Notes under the pieces: generated by a model
What the model was told of the DNA's origin: nothing
The model's input: only the letters and a program-made list of their open reading frames with translations
Databases searched by the model: none
Position numbers and translations under genes: made by a program
Shown here: piece after piece, positions 25,524 through 34,274 of the stretch
How positions within the stretch are numbered: the first letter of the stretch is position 1
Layout of the letters: each line of letters starts with the position of its first letter
Source of the DNA: Streptomyces shenzhenensis
Lineage (GTDB): Bacteria; Actinomycetota; Actinomycetes; Streptomycetales; Streptomycetaceae
Length of the DNA: 59,105 bases
Assembly: GCF_003688995.1 (NCBI RefSeq)
Contig: NZ_PENI01000048.1
Span: 1-59,105, forward strand
Direction of reading: 5' to 3'

Positions 25524-27200
25524 ATGGCACAGGCCGCCGACGCGACGCGGACCGTCATCCTGACCGTGGACGACGACCCGGGTGTGTCCCGTGCCGTCGC
25601 CCGGGATCTGCGGCGCCGCTACGGCGAGTCGTACCGCATCGTGCGCGCGGAGTCCGGCGAGTCCGCGCTGGACGCGCTGCGCGAGCTGAAGCTGCGCGGC
25701 GACCTCGTCGCCGTGATCCTGGCCGACTACCGGATGCCGCAGATGAACGGCATCGAGTTCCTGGAACAGGCCCTGGACGTGTACCCGGGCGCGCGCCGGG
25801 TGCTGCTGACCGCGTACGCGGACACGAACGCGGCGATCGACGCGATCAACGTCGTGGACCTCGACCACTATCTGCTCAAGCCGTGGGACCCGCCGGAGGA
25901 GAAGCTCTACCCGGTCCTGGACGACCTGCTGGAGGCGTGGCGCACCAGCGACCACCGGCCCGTGCCCAGCACCAAGGTCGTGGGCCACCGCTGGTCGGCC
26001 CGGTCCTCGAACGTACGGGAGTTCCTGGCCCGCAACCAGGTGCCATACCGCTGGTACTCGGTCGACGAGCCGGAGGGCGGGCGGCTGCTGGCCGCGGCCG
26101 GACAGGACGGGCAGCGGCTGCCGCTGGTGATCACCCCGGACGGGGCGGTGCTGGTCGAACCGGAGGCGCCCGAGCTGGCCGCGAAGGTGGGCCTCGCGAC
26201 GACGCCGACGGCCGACTTCTACGACCTCGTCGTCATCGGCGGCGGACCGGCCGGGCTCGGCGCGGCCGTGTACGGGGCCTCGGAGGGGCTGCGGACGGTG
26301 CTGGTGGAGCGGTCGGCGACCGGCGGCCAGGCCGGACAGAGCTCCCGGATCGAGAACTATCTGGGCTTCCCGGACGGCGTCTCCGGCGCGCAGCTCACCG
26401 ACCGGGCCCGCCGGCAGGCCACCAAGTTCGGTGCCGAGATCCTCACCGCGCGCGAGGTGACCGGCCTGGAGGTCAACGGGGCGGCCCGGATCGTACGGTT
26501 CGCGGACGGCTCCGCGGTGGCGGCGCACAGCGTGATCCTGGCGACCGGGGTGCAGTACCGGCAGCTGCCCGCCGACGGCTGCGACGGCCTGACCGGCTGC
26601 GGGGTGTTCTACGGCTCCGCGCTGACCGAGGCCGCCTCCTGCCAGGGCCACGACGTGTACATCGTCGGCGGCGCCAACTCGGCGGGCCAGGCCGCGATGT
26701 ACCTGGCCCGGGGCGCCAAGTCGGTGACGCTGCTGGTGCGCGGCCCGGACCTGTCGGCGTCCATGTCGTACTACCTGATCCAGCAGATCGACGAGGCGCC
26801 CAACATCTTCGTGCGCTCCCGCACCGTCGTCGAGGCCGCGCACGGCACGGACCGTCTGGAGCAGCTGACGCTGCGCGACTCGGCGACCGGGGAGACGGAA
26901 CGCGTCGACGCCCAGTGGATGTTCGTGTTCATCGGCGCGGCGCCGCTCACCGACTGGCTGGACGGCACGGTGCTGCGCGACCGGCGCGGGTTCATCCTGG
27001 CCGGGCCCGATCTGACGGCCGACGGCCGGCCCCCGGCGGGCTGGGAGCTGGACCGGCCGCCGTACCACCTGGAGACCAGCGTTCCCGGCGTGTTCGTGGC
27101 GGGCGACGCCCGCGCCGAGTCCGCCAAGCGCGTCGCGTCGGCCGTCGGCGAGGGAGCCATGGCCGTGATGCTCGTCCACCGGTATCTGGAGCAGTCATGA
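25524..27200 (+). CDS. Receiver-glutaredoxin-like-thioredoxin reductase-like fusion (FAD oxidoreductase)
   Basis: A 558-residue three-part protein. Residues 1-140 are a response-regulator receiver (acidic DDD 16-18, phospho-Asp68 in ILADYRMP, Thr96, Lys119 in LLKPW). Residues about 150-225 look like a glutaredoxin fold without its cysteines (SNVREFLARNQVPYRWY ... LPLVITPDGAVLVEP). Residues 232-558 are a TrxR-type flavoprotein with VIGGGPAG, VIVGGANSAGQAA-like and VPGVFVAGDAR loops. The CxxC of true thioredoxin reductase is replaced by GSAL (about 364-367), so disulfide reduction by the usual route is unlikely. ATG 25524 has GGGAG upstream. The stop overlaps the next gene (ATGA). Likely a redox sensor/effector of the kinase downstream; that is inference. 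Confidence 0.85.
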   Translation: MAQAADATRTVILTVDDDPGVSRAVARDLRRRYGESYRIVRAESGESALDALRELKLRGDLVAVILADYRMPQMNGIEFLEQALDVYPGARRVLLTAYADTNAAIDAINVVDLDHYLLKPWDPPEEKLYPVLDDLLEAWRTSDHRPVPSTKVVGHRWSARSSNVREFLARNQVPYRWYSVDEPEGGRLLAAAGQDGQRLPLVITPDGAVLVEPEAPELAAKVGLATTPTADFYDLVVIGGGPAGLGAAVYGASEGLRTVLVERSATGGQAGQSSRIENYLGFPDGVSGAQLTDRARRQATKFGAEILTAREVTGLEVNGAARIVRFADGSAVAAHSVILATGVQYRQLPADGCDGLTGCGVFYGSALTEAASCQGHDVYIVGGANSAGQAAMYLARGAKSVTLLVRGPDLSASMSYYLIQQIDEAPNIFVRSRTVVEAAHGTDRLEQLTLRDSATGETERVDAQWMFVFIGAAPLTDWLDGTVLRDRRGFILAGPDLTADGRPPAGWELDRPPYHLETSVPGVFVAGDARAESAKRVASAVGEGAMAVMLVHRYLEQS

Positions 27201-28657
27201 GCGGTCGCTTGATGCCGTGCAATCCCACGGAGATCGGTTCGCTGTTCCTGTTCGAGCGACTCGAACCCGAGCAGCTCGCCCGGTTGTGCCACGAGGGGCG
27301 GGTGGAGCTGTTCGAGCCCGGCCCGGTGTACACCGAGGGCGAGCCCGCCACCTGTTTCTTCGTCATGCTCGACGGCACCGTCGTGCTGTCCCGCCGGGTG
27401 GCCGGCGACGACATCGAGGTCACCCGGACCTCGCAGCGCGGCGTGTACGCGGGCGCCATGCAGGCCTACCTGGGCGACCGGGTGCGGCAGCTCTACAACA
27501 ACTCGATGCGCGTCACCGAGCCGACGCGGTTCTTCGTGCTGCCCGCCGACACGTTCGCGGACATCATGAGCGAGTGGTTCCCGATGGCGGTGCATCTGCT
27601 GGAGGGGCTGTTCTTCGGTTCGAAGAGCACGCAGGCGGCCGTCGGACAGCGTGAACGGCTGCTGGCGCTCGGCTCGTTGTCGGCCGGTCTCACGCATGAG
27701 CTGAACAACCCGGCGGCGGCCGCCGTGCGGGCCACCGCGACCCTGCGCGAGCGGGTGGCGAAGATGCGGCACAAGCTGGCCGTCATCGCCGAAGGCCCGT
27801 TCTCCCGGGACGCGTTGGCGGATCTCGTCGAGATCCAGGAACGCACCGCCGAACGGGTCGCCAAGGCGCCCGCGCTCAGCCCCCTGGAGGCCGCCGACCG
27901 GGAGGACGCCCTCACCGACTGGCTCGACGACCACGGCATCGACAACGGCTGGCAGCTCGCGCCCACCTTCGTGCAGGCGGGGCTCGACGTCGACTGGCTG
28001 GAGCAGGTCGGGGCGGCGGTCGGCGCGGAGATCCTGCCCAATGCGATCGGCTGGCTCAACTACACCGTCGAGACCGAGCTGTTGATGAACGAGATCGAGG
28101 ACTCCACGTCCCGGATCTCGCACCTGGTCGACGCGGCCAAGCAGTACTCGCAGCTGGACCGGGCGCCCTACCGAGTAGTGGACGTGCACGAACTCCTCGA
28201 CAGCACGCTGCTGATGCTGTCCGGCAAGATCGGCCCGCGGATCGAGGTCGTCAAGGAGTACGACCGTACGCTGCCGCCGGTGCCGGCCTACCCGGCGGAG
28301 CTGAACCAGGTGTGGACCAACCTGATCGACAACGCGGTCGCCGCCATCAACAGCGCGGACGGCGAAGGCACGTTGACGGTCCGCACGGCGGCGGACCACG
28401 AGCGGATCCTGGTCGAGTTCCGCGACACCGGACCGGGTGTGGCGCCGGAGATCCGCGACCGCATCTTCGATCCCTTCTTCACGACCAAACCGGTCGGCGA
28501 GGGCACCGGGCTCGGCCTGGACATCTCCTGGCGGATCGTCGTCAACAAGCACCACGGCACCCTGCGGGTCGAGTCGGTGCCCGGCGACACCCGCTTCCAG
28601 GTCCTGCTCCCGCTGACCGCCGAGCCCCCCGCCGAGACGCCTGAGGAGGCAGCATGA
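27197..28657 (+). CDS. CNB-domain histidine kinase
   Basis: A 486-residue cytoplasmic kinase with no transmembrane segment. Residues about 15-125 form a Crp-like CNB domain (LFERLEPEQLARLCHEG ... FFVMLDGTVVLSRRV). The dimerisation box has His167 in LSAGLTHELNNPAAAA, and the ATPase domain shows VWTNLIDNAVAAIN, DTGPGV, FFTT and GEGTGLGLDISW. The region between (about 180-330) is helical with charged repeats. It overlaps the upstream gene and the downstream zinc-finger gene by four bases each, so the three are one translational unit. The receiver of the upstream fusion is the natural phospho-acceptor. Confidence 0.88.
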   Translation: MSGRLMPCNPTEIGSLFLFERLEPEQLARLCHEGRVELFEPGPVYTEGEPATCFFVMLDGTVVLSRRVAGDDIEVTRTSQRGVYAGAMQAYLGDRVRQLYNNSMRVTEPTRFFVLPADTFADIMSEWFPMAVHLLEGLFFGSKSTQAAVGQRERLLALGSLSAGLTHELNNPAAAAVRATATLRERVAKMRHKLAVIAEGPFSRDALADLVEIQERTAERVAKAPALSPLEAADREDALTDWLDDHGIDNGWQLAPTFVQAGLDVDWLEQVGAAVGAEILPNAIGWLNYTVETELLMNEIEDSTSRISHLVDAAKQYSQLDRAPYRVVDVHELLDSTLLMLSGKIGPRIEVVKEYDRTLPPVPAYPAELNQVWTNLIDNAVAAINSADGEGTLTVRTAADHERILVEFRDTGPGVAPEIRDRIFDPFFTTKPVGEGTGLGLDISWRIVVNKHHGTLRVESVPGDTRFQVLLPLTAEPPAETPEEAA

Positions 28658-29001
28658 ACGACGCCGCGATCGACCCCGCCGTCCCGCCGAGCGGCACCGG
28701 CTGCGTGGAGTGCGACGAGGCCGGCGGGTGGTGGTTCCACCTGCGGCGCTGTGCGGAGTGCGGGCACATCGGCTGCTGCGACGACTCGCCCGCCAAGCAC
28801 GCCACCGCGCACCACGAGGCCACCGGTCACCCGGTGATCCGCAGTTTCGAGCCGGGCGAGGAATGGTTCTGGAACTACGTCACCGACGAGTTGTACGAGA
28901 GCGGTCCCGAACTGGCACCGCCGAGCGCCCACCCGGCCGACCAGCCGGTCCCCGGCCCAGCGGGCCGCGTCCCCGCCGACTGGGCCCAGACCCTACGCTG
29001 A
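28654..29001 (+). CDS. UBP-type zinc finger protein
   Basis: A 115-residue protein with a zf-UBP domain: Cys17-X2-Cys20, Cys33-X2-Cys36, GHIGCCDDSPAKHATAHHEATGHPVIRSF with Cys41/42, His49, His53/54 and His59, then W-rich FEPGEEWFWNYVTDELYE. In eukaryotes this fold binds the free diglycine tail of ubiquitin; bacteria lack ubiquitin, so the ligand here is unknown. The start overlaps the kinase stop (ATGA), so it is translated with it and probably belongs to the same pathway. The last 30 residues are Pro-rich and probably unstructured. Confidence 0.88.
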   Translation: MNDAAIDPAVPPSGTGCVECDEAGGWWFHLRRCAECGHIGCCDDSPAKHATAHHEATGHPVIRSFEPGEEWFWNYVTDELYESGPELAPPSAHPADQPVPGPAGRVPADWAQTLR

Positions 29002-29029
29002 CCGACTCCCCCGCCCGCCCGACGGCGGC

Positions 29030-29310
29030 GGCCATGGCCTGCATCCCGCTGTCGTCGGGGTGGCCATGGCCCCCGCCGTCGAGGAAGAGCAACATCCGCC
29101 CGTCTTCCCGCGGGCAACGTCGACGTACCGGTCGCCGCTCATGAAGGAGCCGGGCGTCCGACGCCGTCCAGCTTGAGGAAGTCGTAGTCCCCCACGAGCC
29201 CCGCAGCCGATGCCGCCGCTGACATCGTTGTCGACGGGTGCGGTCCCGTGACCCAGGTGGCCGGTCCGGCCAGGGCCATGTCCCGCCAGTCCAGGAAGGG
29301 CGCCCGCACC
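29030..29310 (-). pseudogene. Decayed fragment, possibly of a glycoside hydrolase (GH27-like)
   Basis: The 530 bp between 29002 and 29531 holds no intact gene. On the minus strand a short open stretch encodes GDYDFLKLDGVG (about 29157-29195), and after a shift of two bases the next frame continues PGSFMSGDRYVDVARG (to about 29105). Joined, this reads like the catalytic-strand region of an alpha-galactosidase-type hydrolase (DYLKLDGVGPGS pattern). No start, no ribosome site and no complete domain remain. The family call is tentative; an unrelated chance frame is possible. Confidence 0.3.
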
Positions 29311-29531
29311 AGCCCGGCCGTCGGGAGAAACAGCGGCTGCCGAGAAGGCAGTTGGCCCGGCTCACTGCGTGCCCCGCCGCCCCGGCACCCGGTGGCCCGC
29401 CACACCACCGGGTGAACGGCGGCCGGCCGGCTGTGTGTCAGCCGCGCGGAGGTGACGGCACGCGAGAAGGTTGCCTCGCCCGGACCCCGGGTGTTCCCGA
29501 CGGACCATCACAGGATGGGAGTGCAGACCGG

Positions 29532-30752
29532 ATGATCTCAGCAACGGTGGGCAGAGGCGCGGTACTCGGCGCGGTGACGCTGTCGCTGCTCGGCGTGCCC
29601 GCACAGGCGGCACCCGGCCAGACGCGCACCGAGGCGGCGGCCGCGCTGCCGGCCCCGGACACCGCGGCGCTGCGCAACGTGCTGCGCTCGGCGGTGAAGC
29701 AGGGCGCCCCCGGCGCGATGGCCCGGATCGACGACCACGGATCCGTGTACACGGCGGCGCGGGGCTTCGCCGACCGGCGCGCCCAGCGGGCCATCGCCGC
29801 CACCGACCGCTTCCGCGTCGGCAGCGTCACCAAGACCTTCACGGCCGTCGTGCTGCTGCAACTGGTGGACGAGCGCAAGCTCGCTCTGGACACGTCCGTC
29901 AACCGCTATCTGCCCGGCCTGCTGCCCGACAACCGGATCACGGTGCGGCACGTGCTGAGCCACCGCAGCGGCCTGTACGACTACACCAACGACCTGTTCG
30001 CGCACACCGTCTCCGGCTTCGAGTCGGTGCGCAAGAAGGTCTACACCTACCGCCAGTTGGTGAAGCTCTCGCTGAAGAAGGCGCGCACCAACGCGCCGGG
30101 CGCCGCCTACTCCTACTCGAACACCAACTTCGTGGTGGCCGGGATGCTGATCGAGAAGCTCACCGGGCACTCGGTGCGCTCCGCGTACGAGAACCGCGTC
30201 TTCAAGCCGCTGAAGCTGAAGGACACGTCCTACGTGCACCCCGACGCCAAGATCCCGGGCCGCTACGCCCGCGGCTATCTCACCCCCGACAAGGCCGGGG
30301 CGGCCCTGATCGACTCGACCGAGCAGACCCTCTCGTGGGCGCAGAGCGCGGGCGCCATCATCTCCACCCCCCGGGACCTCAACACCTTCCTGTCCGCGCT
30401 CGCCGGCGGCAAGCTGCTCTCGTCCACCGCGCTCCGGGAGATGGAGCGCTTCAAGAAGGTGAACAGCACGACGGCGTACGGCCTCGGGCTGCGCCGCCGC
30501 ACCCTGTCCTGCGGCGTCTCCGTGTACGGCCACACGGGCGTCGTCCAGGGCTACTACACCTACGCGTTCACCAGCAAGGACGGCCGGCGCAGCGTCAGCG
30601 CGCTCGCCAACACCTCCAACAACACCAAGGTGCTCAACACGATGGCGGGCACGCTGGAGTCGGCGTTCTGCGGGAAGCAGTCGAATCCGAAGCGGGCCAG
30701 GACGGTCTTCGAGCGCACCGAGGACGTCGCCCCTTCGGTGGTGCGCCGCTGA
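29532..30752 (+). CDS. Secreted serine hydrolase (beta-lactamase/DD-carboxypeptidase, class C type)
   Basis: A 406-residue protein with an N-terminal signal peptide (ISATVGRGAVLGAVTLSLLGVPAQAAPG). The penicillin-recognising active site has SVTK (SxxK, about residue 97), Tyr-Ser-Asn (YSN in AAYSYSNTNF) and HTG in VYGHTGVVQGY, all present. Members are D-alanyl-D-alanine carboxypeptidases, esterases or peptidases acting outside the membrane; the substrate is not decided. The ATG at 29532 has a weak GGGAG upstream. It stands alone between the decayed region and the TerD-CAP gene. Confidence 0.87.
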   Translation: MISATVGRGAVLGAVTLSLLGVPAQAAPGQTRTEAAAALPAPDTAALRNVLRSAVKQGAPGAMARIDDHGSVYTAARGFADRRAQRAIAATDRFRVGSVTKTFTAVVLLQLVDERKLALDTSVNRYLPGLLPDNRITVRHVLSHRSGLYDYTNDLFAHTVSGFESVRKKVYTYRQLVKLSLKKARTNAPGAAYSYSNTNFVVAGMLIEKLTGHSVRSAYENRVFKPLKLKDTSYVHPDAKIPGRYARGYLTPDKAGAALIDSTEQTLSWAQSAGAIISTPRDLNTFLSALAGGKLLSSTALREMERFKKVNSTTAYGLGLRRRTLSCGVSVYGHTGVVQGYYTYAFTSKDGRRSVSALANTSNNTKVLNTMAGTLESAFCGKQSNPKRARTVFERTEDVAPSVVRR

Positions 30753-30839
30753 CCGACCCCGCGGGAACCATCGCACGCTGCCCGGGCGTTGCCCTGAGGG
30801 CCCACCGGCCCCGGACCTCCACTTCTCCTGGGCGGTGCG

Positions 30840-32234
30840 ATGAGCGAGCTGGTTCCCGGGGGCAATCTGCCCCTGCCGGGCGGCACGCTGACCCTGCGGG
30901 TGCCCGGCCCCTTCGATGTGTCCGCGATCGTCACGGGTGAGAGCGGGAAGGCCGGGGGCGACGCCGACTTCGTGTTCTACAACCAGCCGGCCGCCCCGGG
31001 CGTCCGGCTGCGCGGCGACACGCTGAGCGTGGAACCGGCCCGGCTGCGCGCGGGGGCCGTCCGGGTCACGGTGGCCGTCAGCGCCGCCGAGCCCGGCACG
31101 CCCCTCGGCCGGCTGCCCGCGGCCACCCTGCGGGTCAGCGATCAGCAGGGCCGCCCGGTCGCCCGGTTCGACCCGCCGCGCCCCGGGCCCGAGACCGTGC
31201 TGCTGCTCGCCGAGCTGTACCGCCGGGGCACCGGCTGGAAGCTCCGGGCGATCGGGCAGGGGTACGCCGACGGACTGGCCGGACTCGCCCGGGACTTCGG
31301 GCTGGAGGTGACCGACGACGACCCGGCGCCCGCTCCCGCCGCCGCCTCCCGCGCGCCCGGGGGCCGCGTCGCCTCCCCCGCGTCCGGCCTCGCGGCTCCC
31401 CCCGGGTCCGGCCTCGCCGCCGCCCCCGCATCCGGTGCCGCCGTCTTCCCCGCGCCCGATCCCGAGGGCTGCCTCGCCCTCGTCAACCCCGCCCGCGCCC
31501 GGGCCGGCGCGCCGCCCGTCGTCCTCGACGCCCGGCTGGTCGCCGCCGCGCGTGCCCATGCGGCCGCGATGGCCGAGGCCGGCCGCCTCGCCACCGAGAG
31601 CCCGGACGGCACCTCGCTCCACCAGCGGATCACCGCGGCCGGATTCGCGTACGCGACCGTCGGCGAGCACCTGGTCTCGGGACCGCGCACCCCCGCCGAG
31701 TTCGTCGCGTACTGCCTGCGCACCGAGCAGGCCAGGCGCACCCTCCAGGATCCGGCCCTCACCCACGCCGGAATCGCGTACACCCTCGGCCCGCGCACGG
31801 GCGACACCTACTGGACGGCGGTGTGGGCCAGGCCCCTGACCCCCGAGGAGCTGGCGCGCAGCCGTGCGGACGTGGTCGAGCTGACCAACCGTGAGCGCGG
31901 CCGGGCGCGGCTCGCTCCCCTGGCCGTCGATCCACTGCTCACGGCCGCCGCGCAGGCGCACAGCGCGGACATGGTGGCCCGCGACTTCTACTCCCACACC
32001 TCGCCCGAGGGCTCACAGCCGTGGGACCGGGCCGCCGCCGCGGGGTCCCGGCGGCGCACGATCGGCGAGAACATCGCCTGCGGCCAGCGCTCCGCCGCCG
32101 AGGTGGTGGAGGGCTGGATGAACAGCCCGGGCCACCGCGCCAACATCCTGAAGCCGGACTTCACCCACATCGGCGTCGGCTTCGTCGGGGGCGGCCGGAC
32201 CGGAACGTACTGGACGCAGCTCTTCGGCGGCTGA
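30840..32234 (+). CDS. TerD domain fused to two CAP (SCP/PR-1) domains
   Basis: A 464-residue multidomain protein. Residues 1-158 are a TerD domain: DVSAIVTGESGKAGGDADFVFYNQP contains the acidic calcium-site motif of tellurite-resistance/stress TerD proteins. Residues about 160-205 are a Pro/Ala/Gly linker. Residues about 206-330 form a first, poorly conserved CAP domain. Residues about 340-464 form a second, well conserved CAP domain (HSADMVARDFYSHTSPEG ... GENIA ... WMNSPGHRANILKPDFTHIGVGF). There is no signal peptide or transmembrane segment, although CAP proteins are nearly always secreted. The ribosome site is weak. An AIM24 gene follows, a common companion of TerD genes. Confidence 0.85.
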   Translation: MSELVPGGNLPLPGGTLTLRVPGPFDVSAIVTGESGKAGGDADFVFYNQPAAPGVRLRGDTLSVEPARLRAGAVRVTVAVSAAEPGTPLGRLPAATLRVSDQQGRPVARFDPPRPGPETVLLLAELYRRGTGWKLRAIGQGYADGLAGLARDFGLEVTDDDPAPAPAAASRAPGGRVASPASGLAAPPGSGLAAAPASGAAVFPAPDPEGCLALVNPARARAGAPPVVLDARLVAAARAHAAAMAEAGRLATESPDGTSLHQRITAAGFAYATVGEHLVSGPRTPAEFVAYCLRTEQARRTLQDPALTHAGIAYTLGPRTGDTYWTAVWARPLTPEELARSRADVVELTNRERGRARLAPLAVDPLLTAAAQAHSADMVARDFYSHTSPEGSQPWDRAAAAGSRRRTIGENIACGQRSAAEVVEGWMNSPGHRANILKPDFTHIGVGFVGGGRTGTYWTQLFGG

Positions 32235-32299
32235 CCGCGCCCGCGCGACCACGTGCCGTGATCTTGGCGGAACGGAGCGCTCCGGGACACCATGCCCAC

Positions 32300-32977
32300 A
32301 TGAAGGGTGATCTCTTTTCCAGTGAGCACATGGTGCGCCCGGCCGTCGAGCCCGGCATGTCCGTCGAGAACTCCAAGTGCATCAAGTACGCCGTCGACGG
32401 CGAGATGCTCGCACGCCAGGGCGCGATGATCGCGTACCGCGGCGGCCTGCAGTTCGAACGCAAGGGCCAGGGCGTGGGCGGCATGCTCAAGCGCGCGGTC
32501 ACCGGCGAGGGACTGCCCCTGATGACGGTGCGCGGCCAGGGCGAGGCGTGGTTCGCGCACGAGGCGCAGAACTGCTTCGTCGTCGAGATCGAGCCCGGCG
32601 ACCAGTTCACCGTCAACGGGCGCAACGTGCTGTGCTTCGACGCCTCGCTCGCGTACGAGATCAAGACCGTCAAGGGCTCGGGCATCGCCGGGGGCGGCCT
32701 GTTCAACAGCGTCTTCAGCGGGCACGGCCGGCTGGGCCTGGTCTGCGAGGGGACCCCGCTGGTCATACCGGTCTCCCCGCAGTACCCCGTGTACGTGGAC
32801 ACGGACGCGGTGGTCGGCTGGACCGCCCGGCTGCAGACCTCGCTGCACCGCTCCCAGTCCATCGGCTCGATGCTGCGCGGCGGTTCCGGCGAGGCGGTGC
32901 AGCTGATGCTCCAGGGCGAGGGGTACGTCGTGGTGCGCCCGAGCGAGGCGACCCCGCAGAAGGCCCAGCAGCACTGA
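32300..32977 (+). CDS. AIM24 family protein
   Basis: A 225-residue all-beta protein of the AIM24/TIGR00266 family: the start YAVDGEMLARQGAMIAYRGGLQFE and later GQGEAWFAHEAQNCFVVEIEPGDQFTVNGRNVLCFDASLAYEIKTVKG are typical. Bacterial members often occur beside TerD genes in stress clusters; their function is not known. The ATG at 32300 is used, with no clear ribosome site. It follows the TerD-CAP gene by 65 bases and ends in a strong hairpin (32982-33005). Confidence 0.85.
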   Translation: MKGDLFSSEHMVRPAVEPGMSVENSKCIKYAVDGEMLARQGAMIAYRGGLQFERKGQGVGGMLKRAVTGEGLPLMTVRGQGEAWFAHEAQNCFVVEIEPGDQFTVNGRNVLCFDASLAYEIKTVKGSGIAGGGLFNSVFSGHGRLGLVCEGTPLVIPVSPQYPVYVDTDAVVGWTARLQTSLHRSQSIGSMLRGGSGEAVQLMLQGEGYVVVRPSEATPQKAQQH

Positions 32978-32981
32978 CGCG

Positions 32982-33005
32982 CCGGCGGGCCGCGCGGCCC
33001 GCCGG
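32982..33005. terminator. Hairpin terminator after AIM24 gene
   Basis: Arms CCGGCGGGCCG (32982-32992) and CGGCCCGCCGG (32995-33005) are perfect complements with two bases between, so the top one or two pairs would open as the loop. It starts five bases after the AIM24 stop. No T-run follows, as is common in Streptomyces. Confidence 0.65.
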
Positions 33006-33101
33006 GCCCTGATCCGTTCAACCGGAGTTGACCTGCGCGGCGTCCCCGGGTGAAGGTGCCCATCGGCGCGGTTCTCCTCGCCCTCCACCGCGCCGGAAAG
33101 G

Positions 33102-34070
33102 GTGACAGCCTTGATCGGCATCTCGGACATCGAAGCCGCGGCACGCAGCATCGCCGGACACGTCGTACGCACCCCGACGGTGCCGAGTCCCGGCCTGTCC
33201 GCGCTGCTCGGCGCCCCCGTCACCGCGAAGCTCGAACTGCTCCAGCGCACCGGCTCGTTCAAGGCGCGCGGCGCCACGGCGAAGCTGCTGTCGCTGAGCG
33301 CGGCCGAGCGTGCGGCCGGAGCGGTCGCGGTCAGCGGCGGCAACCACGGCATCGCCCTCGCGGTGATGGCCGCCGCCCTCGATGTGAAGGCGACGGTCGT
33401 CATGCCGGAGACGGCGCCCGCGCGCTCGATCGGGATCGCGCGGGAGGCCGGGGCGACGCTGCGGCTGACCGACGGCATGGACAGCGCGTTCGCGCTGGTG
33501 AAGGAGTTGCGGGACGAGGGTCTTACCCTGGTCCACCCGTTCGACGACCCCGTCGTGATCGCCGCGCAGGGCACGGTCGGGCTGGAGTTCGCGGACGACG
33601 CCGACGAGCTGACCGACGTGATCGTCAGCGTCGGCGGCGGCGGGCTGATCGCCGGGGTGGCCGCCGCGCTGCGCGCCCGCCGGCCGGGCGTGCGCGTGTG
33701 GGGGGTGGAGACGGAGGGCGCCCAGGCCATGTCCGAGGCGCTGGCCGCCGGCGGGCCGGTACCGGTCGCGCTGTCCTCGGTGGTCACCACGCTGAGCGCC
33801 CCGTCCGTGTCCCGGCTCACGTACGACCATGTCGCCGCGCTGGTCGAGGACGTCCTCGTGGTCCCCGACCGGGAGGCCGTGCGGGGCTGTCTCGATCTCG
33901 CCGAGCACGCCAAGGTGTGGGCGGAGCCGGCCGCCGGCTGTCTGCTGCCCGCGGCCCGTCAGGTGCTGGCCCGGGTGGGCGGCGGCGCCCGGCTCGGCCT
34001 TGTGGTGTGCGGGGGCAACGCGACGCCCGGAGAGGTCATGGCCTGGACGGAGCGGTTCGGGCTGCGCTGA
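33102..34070 (+). CDS. PLP-dependent threonine/serine dehydratase-like enzyme
   Basis: A 322-residue fold-type II PLP enzyme. The lysine that binds PLP is in RTGSFKARGA (about residue 54), the substrate loop is SGGNHGIALA, and the phosphate-binding glycine loop is VSVGGGGLIAGVAAAL. Family activities include threonine dehydratase and serine racemase, and sequence alone does not separate them. There is no regulatory ACT domain, so it is the short catabolic or racemase type. Start is ambiguous: GTG 33102 is used, but GGAAAGG (33095-33101) is better spaced for the in-frame TTG at 33111. Possible -35 TTGACC is at 33028-33033. Confidence 0.82.
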   Translation: MTALIGISDIEAAARSIAGHVVRTPTVPSPGLSALLGAPVTAKLELLQRTGSFKARGATAKLLSLSAAERAAGAVAVSGGNHGIALAVMAAALDVKATVVMPETAPARSIGIAREAGATLRLTDGMDSAFALVKELRDEGLTLVHPFDDPVVIAAQGTVGLEFADDADELTDVIVSVGGGGLIAGVAAALRARRPGVRVWGVETEGAQAMSEALAAGGPVPVALSSVVTTLSAPSVSRLTYDHVAALVEDVLVVPDREAVRGCLDLAEHAKVWAEPAAGCLLPAARQVLARVGGGARLGLVVCGGNATPGEVMAWTERFGLR

Positions 34071-34274
34071 CGGGCGGCCGGCGGCGCGGCCCCTGCCGCC
34101 GGTCACCTCCGGGACGGCCCTCGGTAACCCTCCGTTCTCCCGAAGGCGCGGACCGCGCCGAGACGTTGAACAAAAGGCAGGAATCGTCCCGGAGTTGCCG
34201 GTCCTTTGAACACTCCGCGTCGCGCCCCGCGTACTCCTGGGAAAGACGACGCAGGGGTTCAGCGAGGGATGGCC

